A stretch of 64,000 nucleotides of DNA from NCBI GenBank assembly GCA_033182465.1, contig CP137320.1, positions 3,038,001-3,102,000 on the forward strand, written 5' to 3'. The position numbers were made by a program, and so were the translations under genes. The notes under the pieces were generated by a model. It was not told where the DNA came from and did no database searches. It saw nothing but the letters and a program-made list of their open reading frames with translations. Below, piece by piece: positions 55,313 to 64,000 of the stretch. Positions within the stretch are counted from its first letter, which is position 1. Every line of letters starts with the position of its first letter. Source of the DNA: Sanghuangporus weigelae (lineage: Eukaryota > Basidiomycota > Agaricomycetes > Hymenochaetales > Hymenochaetaceae).

Positions 55313-56596
55313 CAGTTAAAGGGCTGACTAGTAAACGGTAGTCGTGGTCGTGGACTGTAGCTGGAAGGTAAGTACGCGAAAATAGCAACCGCTGAAGGAC
55401 TAGGACTGACTCATGAACGATAGCCGGAGAATGTGTCGACCGCGTCGTGGCAAAGGAAGGAGAGATTAGATTGTGGTATTGGTGGCTCGCGATCGCCGCG
55501 TGCACGCTTTTTCTCACGCGGAGCTCAAATTATTGCTTCTTTTGGCAACTTATGCCAATCTCACTGTGCATTTTTCAATTTACCACAATAAAAGAAATTT
55601 AATGCAACTAGGGTTTCTTGTATCTCTCTGACTTCTTCAGCTGTTTGAATGATTTTAAAGTATAGAGTCATTAGGAGAACCAAGAATATCTATTTCGCTG
55701 TCCTTTTCCTCAATCAAATGAATGAGAGAGTGATACTTTGCCATCATATTTTGCAAGGTTACCTGATCAGAAAAACTTAATAATTATAATTGGCAACTAT
55801 TTTTTATTATCAAAATGACTCTCAACACTTGGTAAATCAGTCTGAGCAATCTTCAAAGCAATTAGAAGTGATGTGCTATTTAAGCCAGCAATTCTACATT
55901 TTTGCTTTTTGGTTTCAGTGTCACATGATCACAAAACTTTATTTCGGGCCAGTTTTTATGCACTGGCTCTTCCTCCACCTCCACAAACTACTGTTGAGCA
56001 CTTTCAGAAGTGAATGGTTCTATTTGCATTATGCATTATATCACAAATGTACAAAAAAAATTGAAGTGGAAATTCAATATTAAAAAGAAAATAAAGAGTA
56101 ACTGTAGTTGAAACAGCATATATGCAGATTTACTCTATGAATTCTTGGATTTGTACCAGACTTTCACTACATATCTAAATTCTATTCAATTTTGAAGATT
56201 TTGTACAAAAAAACTTTGTAGAGTAGAAGTTGCTCTGTTCTTGAAATATGCTCAAAAAATCAGCTTTTCTGCCTGAATTTTTGGCTAAATTTTTCCATTT
56301 GCTCATATTTGCGTTCAGCATTATCAAACACGCTTTTGAGGCATTTTTGCATATTTTTTCTTTAGTTGTGGAAGCCATGAAAGGCCTTTGGAATGCAAAA
56401 ATAAAAAGTGAGACACAGAAATCTGCGCGTCGATCACAAATGACACTTAAGCGAGCCGTGGGAAAGCCGTACCAGTCACCAACCGCGTCAGTCCGCAGTC
56501 GTCACATGACCGACACGTAGACACGACGCGGTCTTCGAACCGTGCAATTATGCTTTCAGTCAGTCTCACTATTTACCACTTCCTACAGCTTCGACA
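55313..56596. other. AT-rich intergenic DNA
   Basis: Strongly AT-rich from 55500 to 56400 with frames rich in Phe, Lys and Ile that look non-coding. The end holds the promoter of the OST48 gene. No repeats with inverted ends found. Confidence 0.4.
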
Positions 56597-58069
56597 ATGA
56601 GGCGTTGGCTCGCTCTTGCTGTCGCTCTACTCATATATGCGATCGGAATAGCATATGCCAAATCGGCGACTGGTGATTCTGTGCTTGTCGTCCTCGAGAA
56701 GGACCTCGACAAGAAACAGTTCTCAAAATTCTTTGCCGGCCTTGAAGGTGTGTGCGTTATCTTCCATCATACCTCACATCGGTTTCTGAGCATCTGTCTT
56801 TGAATGATGCAGAAAGAGGATTCAAATTAACCTTCCGTGAGCCGAAGGCAAAGACACCATTGGTCATAGAGGATGATGTTCCTCAGTTTTCGCATGTCGT
56901 TTTCTTTACACCCACCACCAAATGTGTGTACATCTCAACAGATTTTCTGGGTTTTGAGCAGGAGCTTATGGCATCTATTAGCTTTTGCTCCTGATCTAAC
57001 ACCGCAAAACATCGTGTCTCTGCTCTCGTCTGGCGTTAACATGCTTTTCACACTTTCGCCTGCACAGACACCTCTTACCGCGCTCGCGTCCGAGTTTTCG
57101 CTCATTCCAACCCCGCCAAATACACCCCTCATCTCTCATTTTCCTGCACGTGATGGTCCGCATACTGTTATCCCCGTATCTGTTCCACAGGATCATCCTG
57201 TATTGTCGCCCAGCATTCCTCCTGTTCTATTCGAAGGTGTACCTCACGCATATGCACTCAATCCGCTCCTGGTTCCTATACTTCGTGCACCTCCGGAAGC
57301 GTTCGCATCTGACTCAGAGAGTGACAGTGGATCAGACTCGATTGTGGATGCTGCGGAGAAGGGGGGTGAAGGCCTCTGGGCAGGTAGTCAGTTGGGACTT
57401 GTTACCGGGTTTCAAACTCGTGACGGGAATGGACGGGCAGTATGGGCGGGAAGCATATCACTTTTCTCAGATGACTCCGCCAAGAAGGAGGGTTATGGTA
57501 ATTTGCGTTTTGTGCAGGATGTTGCGAAGTGGGTATTTCAGGAGACCAACGTGTTGCGCATCGAGGATGCCCTTCATCGCCACGCAGACGCTAACGCGAC
57601 CGATGTCTTTCCGGAGCGGTATAAAATCAATGACCAGGTCCGATACGTTGTCTATATAAGTCGATGGAACCCTGACACGGCTGAATGGGAACCGTACTCC
57701 GGTCTGAGTGACTTGCAGCTGGAATTCACGATGCTTGATCCGCATATACGAACTGCGCTTCCTGCGGACAAGTGCATCAGTCGCCGATGCCCAGGAACAT
57801 ATAGTGCATCATTTCGTGCTCCAGATCGTCACGGAGTCTTCAAATTCGTCATTGATCACAAGCGCCGAGGTTGGACCTTCTTGCATAGCGCAATCACGGT
57901 CCCGGTCGTTCCACCAAGACACGATCAATACCCACGTTTCTTGAGCGCCGCTTGGCCCTATTATGCCGGCGCCATTAGCACGAGTGCTGGTTTTGTTTTG
58001 TTTGCGACCTTATGGCTTGTAGGCGGTGGTGTAGAGAGGGAGGTCAAGAAGGGAAAGAAAACAGAATAA
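56597..58069 (+). CDS. wbp1: Oligosaccharyltransferase 48-kDa subunit (OST48/WBP1)
   Basis: Non-catalytic subunit of the ER oligosaccharyltransferase that transfers the glycan from dolichol to asparagine in N-glycosylation. Three exons (56597-56747, 56813-56923, 56982-58069), 449 residues, the family's usual length. Cleavable signal peptide MRRWLALAVALLIYAIGIAYA, luminal domain starting SVLVVLEKDLDKKQFSKFF, FKLTFREPKAKTPL, SFAPDLTPQNIVSLLSSGVN, then VWAGSISLFSD and the NFQ-like NLRFVQDVAKWVFQE block, VVYISRWN and the C-terminal helix ISTSAGFVLFATLWLVGGG. The tail VEREVKKGKKTE ends in a KKxx dilysine signal, which keeps type I proteins in the ER, so topology is fully coherent. Both introns were set by the family sequence across the joins (GLEERGFKL, TTKSFAPDL). 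Confidence 0.95.
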
Positions 58070-58519
58070 TTCTGGTGACAGAATTAAAAGGCGCTCTGGC
58101 ATCGTGGTCCGCTTTCCTATATATTTATTTTGCTTTCAACAATCTAGAATCGATTGCTTTATACCAAGCCAGTCATGATCAAGCTAGATTTCTTCTGGCT
58201 ACAGAGGGTCGTCATACGGTTACTTACTGTGAACTACTCAAGAAGACTGCCGCTCATTCTTTATTTCCCACAGCCATCCGGCCTTGTCAACCCGAATAGA
58301 GCTGTAAACGTTGATGGGTTTCCAGTTTGATGATGATCATTCTGATTGGTCATTTTTTCACTAAGCTTCTGGCAGATGGAACGTTGCTGGGCGGGATGAT
58401 TCATGCCGGCATTGCAACGATCAACAACTTCTTGCAGACCTCCCTCTTCTTCATTCCCTGCCAGGTTGCCCTCTTGCAGAAACGACGTCCTGACCCGCAG
58501 CTCATCCTTGCATTTGTCC
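58070..58519. other. Spacer between OST48 and the surface-protein gene
   Basis: Terminator of the OST48 gene and promoter of the next. Nothing distinctive. Confidence 0.4.
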
Positions 58520-59685
58520 ATGCGACCACAGTACCTTTGGCTAGTTCTCGCATCCGTCCTCGCGCCGATATCGAGCAGAATGATAAACGTCACCATTGAC
58601 GATGCCTTTGGCGACCCAACGAATGGTCGACAGATCCAGTACTTTCCTTCGACCGCGTGGCAAAGAGGCGATGGCTGTCAGCCTTGCACTGCTAAACCAT
58701 CTCCTGCAAGTGACGCCTGGTTAGGGACTTGGCATGATGCAACATTTAACCCGAACGATACTGCCACAAACAGTGCTCTTGGGCAAATCATCGTAGCTTC
58801 AGCGCAATTCACTGGTACGCTGAATACTTGATCTTTTGTGAATACTATGCTAATAGTGCCACCATCCCAGGTACTGCCGTATACGTGAACTGCATACTAA
58901 CAAGATCATTTACCTCGCCAGACGGAAATACCGATATGACATTTTATTTTGACGACGACGACAATCCAGCGGACGTTTTCCAGAAGACTCCCAACGGCGA
59001 TACATCGTATCAATTTGGAGTCACAGTTTTTTCTACGACAAACTTGCCATTCGGCGAGCACACTGTGAGACTTGAAGTTGGCCACGCTGGTCAAAAGGCA
59101 TTGGTTTTGCTCGATTCAATCACGTATACGTATGTCTGCGTTCCCAGTTTGCGATATAAGTCTTAAGAGATTATTAGGGCAGATGATGGTTCAGGCGGTC
59201 CAGTCTCATCGAGCTCGACTGCGACTGGTGCCGAGTCATCCAGCTTCACGCCTGCCCCGTCCCAGACGAGCTTAGGTAGCAACCTAGATGCAGGATTATT
59301 TGTTGGGCCCATTGTCCCAACGTCGATACTCATCATTGCCTTGATAATTGTCGTCGGTCTATAGCTTAGAAGGTGACTTGATGCATATCATCGTCCATCC
59401 TCAAATAGCAACACTGAGAGAATAGATCCTTTCACGGAATACTCCCATGTCACGACAGCATCAGAACCATCGAGGCATCGATATTCTTCGCTACGGCCTG
59501 CATCGGAAACTTCTTCATCTATCGTCGTGAGAACAACATCACCACTCGAATTTCTCGGAATGCAAGCAGTCAACATCGACCCCTTGCTGAACCTTCAAAT
59601 CATACTCCAAGTGTTCCGTCTTGGACTAATTGTGGACTGCAATTCCCGTAGCATCTTTCATTCTCTAGAATGGCATTACTTCTGA
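58520..59685 (+). CDS. Single-pass membrane protein with agaricomycete ectodomain
   Basis: Exons 58520-58814, 58871-59129 and 59178-59352/59364. The signal peptide MRPQYLWLVLASVLAPISS leads into INVTIDDAFGDP, WLGTWHDATF, FTGTAVYVNCIL, FYFDDDDNPADVF and LVLLDSITYT, a beta-sandwich-like ectodomain found in many agaricomycete surface proteins. A Ser/Thr-rich stalk (SSSSTATGAESSSF) follows and then the membrane helix VPTSILIIALIIVVG. Reading straight on ends at TAG 59362-59364 (246 residues). An alternative intron (59353-59418) would add a cytosolic tail RIDPFTEYSHVTT... to TGA at 59683-59685, and this open, serine-rich tail looks coding, so the longer span is listed. N-glycosylation sequons occur in the ectodomain. 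No ligand known. Confidence 0.7.
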
Positions 59686-59903
59686 ATTCATGTGAACTTC
59701 ATCCATTATTTACATGTATGTAAACTATGGATGCTCAATGTTGTAACATATCCCAGCGCCATGATTGGTTGCCTTGTATTTGAAGATCCGTTCGGTGCTT
59801 GCCGATCTTACACATTACGTTACGACATTCTTTCGCTGGTGTACACCTTCAGCCTCTACAACGAACCACGTAGACTAAGAGCCTACATATTTGATGCCAA
59901 CTT

Positions 59904-61087
59904 ATGGAATCTCTCAAAACTCTTCCGAATGTTTCAAAGGTAAATCGTCTAGTACACGTTTCCGTTACAATCAATGACTGTTTTACTATAGTTGAATGAC
60001 TACGTCATTCGCGTCCTGGGCCAGGTGCTTACAGTCTGAAGCAAAGCGGAACAAATGATCTGACGTGCTATTATTTCAGAATCCTGGGAAGTTCACTTTG
60101 CAAGGAACAAACATCTACCTCGTCGGCAGGCATCCCCCTTTCATACTAGTAGACACAGGCGAAGGCCGCGACGAATTTCTTCCTCTATTGGAAGCCACTT
60201 TGCGCCAACCACGAACACAGTCTACGCCATATTCTAATTGTCTAGTTTCGGACATCATTATAACGCATAGACATCGTGATCACTTCGGTGGCCTTCCGAG
60301 TGTGCTGGATCTCCTGATGAGAATTCACATGGAAAGGAATGCTGACGCAGATCTCATACGGCCGCGGATACACAAGTATCCTTCTCCGCCGAAATCGGAG
60401 AGCTTGCCTCATGAGAGTGACCTGCAATCCATTCTGTCATCTCTCCCTACTTCCACTTATATCCCTTCATCTTCTGGATCGCCTATCCATGACCTCTGGG
60501 AGTCGCAGAAGCTTGTAACTTCAGATGGCACCGTTTCTCTTACTGTCCTTCACACGCCTGGTCATACGCCCGACTCTATTTGTTTGCTTTTGCGAGATTT
60601 AACCGATGTGGATGGGCAGCCGAACTCGCTCTTCACTGCCGATAGTGTCCTTGGGCAAGGAACGGCTGTTTTTGAGGACCTCAGCACTTACCTCGAAAGT
60701 TTGCAGCGCCTCCTTTCATTACATGAAGACAAGAACGTCGGGATGAGCTTCAAAACGGTATATCCTGGACATGGCCCTCTTGTCGGTGACGGTCCGCAGC
60801 TCATTTCCACTTACATAAGACACAGGCGAGAACGCGAAGATCAGATAGTGGGCGTTCTGAGCAGGCCCGTTGTTACCCAGAAAGGAGAATTAGTCGCAGA
60901 ATCAGGCGATACATGGACGATATGGGCGATCGTTGGTGAAATTTATGAGGACTATCCGGAGAATCTGTGGCTGCCTGCTGCGCATGGCGTGGGACTTCAT
61001 CTTAGGAAGCTAGAGCGCGATGGGCGCGCACGATGTCTTGGTGGGGAAGGTATCAATCAGCGTTGGACTTTGTTGCCGAAATTGTGA
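59904..61087 (+). CDS. Metallo-beta-lactamase-fold hydrolase, LACTB2 type
   Basis: Exons 59904-59939, 59992-60024, 60080-61087 give 358 residues. The two small first exons (MESLKTLPNVSK; LNDYVIRVLGQ) are needed to restore the family opening RVLGQNPGKFTLQGTNIYLV. The metal site is complete: HxHxDH as THRHRDHFGG (H86, H88, D90, H91), a histidine in HTPGHTPDS, aspartate in FTADSVLG and histidine in YPGHGPLVG. The C-terminal half carries the LACTB2-like helical domain (RHRREREDQIV, then a winged-helix-like AAHGVGLHLRKLERDG). Mammalian LACTB2 is a mitochondrial endoribonuclease, whereas fungal relatives include polyketide thioesterases; no polyketide synthase is nearby, so the substrate stays open. 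Probably soluble. Confidence 0.9.
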
Positions 61088-61372
61088 GGATGAAGGATAT
61101 TTATAGTTATTAGTTCAAAAATAGCAACTTCTGCTCACTTGAAACGTTATGTAGATCTGATCAAGACTTGAAACAAATTCCTGGATGAAACAAGGCAACC
61201 TCGATGTAACCGCGAGATGGCTGAGGACAGACTGCGCTCGGCACCTGCATAGCACTAAGTACTGTACTTATGACGCCCGTCAACGCGTGTACGTTGTTTT
61301 CCACACAAGCTGTTCCCTTCCTCTCCAATCTGCGAAAATCAGTCCTCCGCTGTTGCCAGTCGTAAGCAAGGC
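61088..61372. other. Short spacer
   Basis: Tail of the hydrolase gene and leader of the next gene. Nothing recognised. Confidence 0.4.
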
Positions 61373-62485
61373 ATGTCGGATACCGTCGCACCTTCTCAGT
61401 CTGAAGTCATCAGACTTTTACCTTCATCTTCACATTCATCATCGGCGCTCGCTTTCCCCGAGTCTACCGTTTCAAACAGCAGCGACGGACTTAATGGAAC
61501 GGCGAATAATACGAATAAAAGCGAGAGCGCTGAACATGACGATTTGCTTCTGTCTGAAGTAACAGACTTTGGCTGGAAAGTGAGAGAGGAACCGCACCCC
61601 GAGGTCACTCTTAAACTATCTCTTTGGGAGAAGAATCTGCAGCCCGGAAGTGCTAGAACAGAGCAAAAGCCAATCGCAGAAAGGCATTCGTCGTTTGTTG
61701 AGGAAGAGAAGGTAAGGTCGGTCGTTTTTTTCTTTCATTGGTTCCACTGTTTACCTTTATTACTTCGGAGAGTGTTCGTCCTCTCACGCCGCCCTTCCCC
61801 GACACCGACGAGCTTCAGGACTTATCGTCTAGTTTGGTCAGCAGTGTCATGGTGACAGACAGCGGATGATGGTCGCAAAGCAGGAAGAAGGCATTTGGGG
61901 TTCGATGCGAGTCCGACAAATGACGCTGGCTATCTCTTCCCTCCTCTTCCTATGTCTGATCAACGACGATACTCGCTGGTGGATCTTGGTTTAGTCAACG
62001 CACCTACTGCTGGCAGGCGGACATTGTCAGATGTCGGGGCATGTACGACGAGTCTCCGCCCGCATCCGGGACTCCCTTCCAATATTAATAATGCCAGTGA
62101 AGAACTAGAATCGGGACCAGAATTTCGATTATCTTCACCTCCATCTACAGCACGGTTTTCGACTTTTGCAGAAATGGGCATACAGAGCTTTGCGATGTCG
62201 AAAGGCGAGAAAACGGTAGATTCGAAGAAGAAAGACACGAAACCTTACGACAAGAGGAGGCACAAGAAAACCGATGGTGCCGTAAACGTTGCCGTCGTCT
62301 CGAAGGAACGCAAAAGGCGTTTCCTTGAACCCACGAATCCTATACACGCGCAAGAAAAGAACGTTGTCGTTTTAGAGTCACCCGAGATAGAGCCAGATGC
62401 GATCGTCACGCCTGCAGAGACTCATCACAAGCCAAAAAAGCATAGGAGCCCGAAATTAAAGTCCACAAATTGCATTGTTATGTAA
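61373..62485 (+). CDS. Unrecognised protein with polybasic CaaX tail
   Basis: Probably three exons. Exon 1, 61373 to about 61711 (MSDTVAPSQSEVIRLLPSSS... to FVEEEK, donor GTAAGG). Exon 2, about 61770-61848 (SVRPLTPPFPDTDELQDLSS). Exon 3, from about 61892 to TAA at 62485 (LGFDASPTNDAGYLFPPLP...). The second intron is short and its sites are uncertain. The protein is hydrophilic and serine-rich, with lysine/arginine-rich segments (KKKDTKPYDKRRHKK, KERKRRF, KPKKHRSPKLK) and the last four residues CIVM. A cysteine-aliphatic-aliphatic-methionine end next to basic residues is the arrangement for farnesylation plus electrostatic membrane binding, as in Ras-type tails. No other domain found; exon order and the motif are seen, the membrane role is inferred. 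Confidence 0.55.
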
Positions 62486-62801
62486 CGGACAATTCCTCAC
62501 TTTGTAGCCCACAAAGTTTTTTCTCATAGCCAGTTGGACACTCACCACAATCGCACTTATGGACTCAAAGAACTTAATCGCTTTATGTATCAACGGACCA
62601 GTATCCGTTCTGTTGATGCTAAGCATGAATCTATTATGTGTTTATGACCTTGAACTCGCTGTCAGTGTTCCTGCTTGCGAGTGAGAAAAGACGCCGAGGA
62701 ACTCATACTAAACATAAGAAAATAAGTTAACGGCGAACAAGGATGCATCAAAGAGGTAAACAAGCCCAGTATGTGACCGACGCGGTCATGTAAAGCATGC
62801 A
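62486..62801. other. Spacer between convergent genes
   Basis: Lies between the CaaX-protein stop and the WD-repeat gene stop; the two genes converge here. Nothing recognised. Confidence 0.4.
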
Positions 62802-64000
62802 TTAAAAGATTCTGATGGGGAGTCTCCACCAGGTGAGAAGACCATATTTTGTGCAACTGACGAGATGCTGGTCCCCATTGTCACTGTTGAAGCTCTACAA
62901 TATATGTCAGCTCTGATCCAAAGTAAATATTTATCATGACATACTGCAACTGCCTGTACATGTACGTCTAGAAGTCGTGTTAATCATGCACACCGAGAGA
63001 AGCCATTCGACATACCACTGCCGTGATCCATTTCATAAATTATCTGTCCTCTTCGTCGGTCCCATACGAGCACGCGTCCTTCAATCGCGCCAAAAATTAC
63101 AGCGTCTCCATAGTCCGTAAAGATCGGTTTGAAGCCATGCACGCCACGAGCGCCGTATTGTTGCTCAGCATCACGAAGCGAATAGTCTTGCAGGACACGA
63201 TCAAAGGGTCGCAGATTCCCTAAAGCAAAGTCTACGAGATGGGCGCTACCGAGCGCTTGAGCGACAAGTGCGTGAGAATTCGCTGGATCCGCATCAACGT
63301 GGAATCTAGTTCCAGACGAATAAGAGGCAAGATGAGGCACAAAGGGGATACTAACACTTTGGTCTTGAAAGCCATCACCTGCTGCACACTGCAGGTTGAG
63401 ATGCTATATCGGATCCTGAAGAATAGAGTTAAAATCGTTGCAAGAGAGAGCGTCGCCCGTTCCTTACAAACTACCATCTGAGCAACCGCAGAGCAGCTCA
63501 TTTCCATTATTGATGAATCTCATAGTTAGAGTATCCTTGCGAAGAAGCTCGCACTGCATCGGCATCCAAAGTCCTGCAAGGGTTCGTCGCATGCATCATC
63601 TTAGAACGTAACTATAGATCGCGCACCGTTCTGACATTCCCAAATTCTAACTCCTCTACGGGGGCTCGCTACTGCAAAATTTTGCCGATAATATGCAAAA
63701 CAAGACGGATCCGTATCGCCACAATCTGCAAGCATCTCCCACATCCACTTGTTCTTTCCCTGTATATAGGAGCGTCAGAGTTGATTGATATAAAAGGAGC
63801 CTGAACTCACAACAAGGCTCCACCTAGAGACGATGCCGTTTGAGCCCAGTGATGCGATAGCTACGCTTGAATTGAGTTCTGCAGGAGGTCACGAAGTGTG
63901 AGAAAAGCCTACAAATGTCGTCAACCATCCAAGCTATGGAAATTACGGGTGCACTGTGGGCGAGCTTTGCTATTTCTTGAAAGGTGTTGTCCCATATCCG
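62802..64000 (-). CDS. WD40-repeat protein, 5-prime end outside window
   Basis: C-terminal part of a gene running off the right edge. The last exons are 62894-62802, 62967-62945 and one ending at 63016; more lie to the right. WD-like blades are visible: MWEMLADCGDTDPSCFAYYR then VASPRRGVRIWECQNGA, VPHLASYSSGTRFHVDADPA, and FGAIEGRVLVWDRRRGQIIY, then VQAVASFNSDNGDQHLVSCT followed by YGLLTWW. These match agaricomycete WD proteins with propeller-type scaffolding roles; no specific partner can be assigned. The two terminal splice joins (48 and 50 bp introns) were set by this sequence and end at TAA 62802-62804. A shorter version without them would stop at 62984. Exons between 63360 and 64000 are only partly resolved. 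Confidence 0.75.

Noticed and set aside
58261-58596. 111-codon minus frame opposite the surface-protein leader
   Set aside because: No homology, and it overlaps the signal-peptide exon of the better-supported gene.

Overview
The window is a stretch of a filamentous basidiomycete genome, most likely an Agaricomycete. The evidence is dense short introns (about 48-83 bp, GT-AG) throughout, agaricomycete-type families (F-box-like proteins, DUF6533-type seven-helix proteins, NACHT proteins, multi-exon P450s), 60-bp-scale exon mosaics, and a transposon load of Ty1/copia, solo LTRs and TA-flanked inverted-repeat elements. There is no operon logic; genes were joined across introns by hand, and splice sites were chosen from reading frame and family conservation.

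Layout. 1.4-6.1 kb: CDC42 GTPase (-), an F-box-like protein (+) and an IQ-motif protein (-). 6.4-15.8 kb: a transposon nest. A 0.4-kb repeat (A) carries a 394-bp TA-flanked element (B) and abuts a foldback element (C), which was split by a 5.8-kb copia retrotransposon with 549-bp LTRs and a GCTAA target duplication. A broken NACHT gene starts at the far edge of this nest and a second, uninterrupted copy of A follows it. 16-21 kb: a kinase-like relic, an MCP1-type mitochondrial membrane protein (-), a decayed short-chain dehydrogenase (-). 21.2-23.2 kb: a cytochrome P450 (+). 24-31.5 kb: three tandem DUF6533-type membrane-protein genes (-), the first a wreck and the other two plausible, with two nested inverted-repeat elements between copies two and three. 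32.8-41.1 kb: a glycogen-targeting PP1 regulatory subunit (CBM21) and a 13-exon P450 (both -).

41.7-49.2 kb: a repeat block. A 1.51-kb unit (X), with a 196-codon ORF of unknown function, occurs twice in tandem. The first copy is split by two different solo LTRs (1836 and 1487 bp, TG...CA, 4-bp duplications) and the second copy preserves both empty sites. A partial, CpG-decayed copy of the first LTR lies downstream. 50-64 kb is ordinary gene space: a DUF202 membrane protein, an AhpD/CMD-like protein, a trypsin-fold protease-like protein with an intact-looking triad, the OST48/WBP1 subunit of oligosaccharyltransferase, a single-pass surface protein, a metallo-beta-lactamase-fold hydrolase of LACTB2 type, an unrecognised lysine-rich protein ending in a CaaX box, and a WD-repeat protein cut by the window end.

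Functionally these are mostly unrelated housekeeping (polarity, N-glycosylation, glycogen, mitochondrial lipid) and accessory (P450, surface, NLR-like) genes. No biosynthetic cluster or dedicated defence system could be supported. The clearest novelty is in the repeat block and in two unrecognised proteins (the 196-aa ORF and the CaaX protein).
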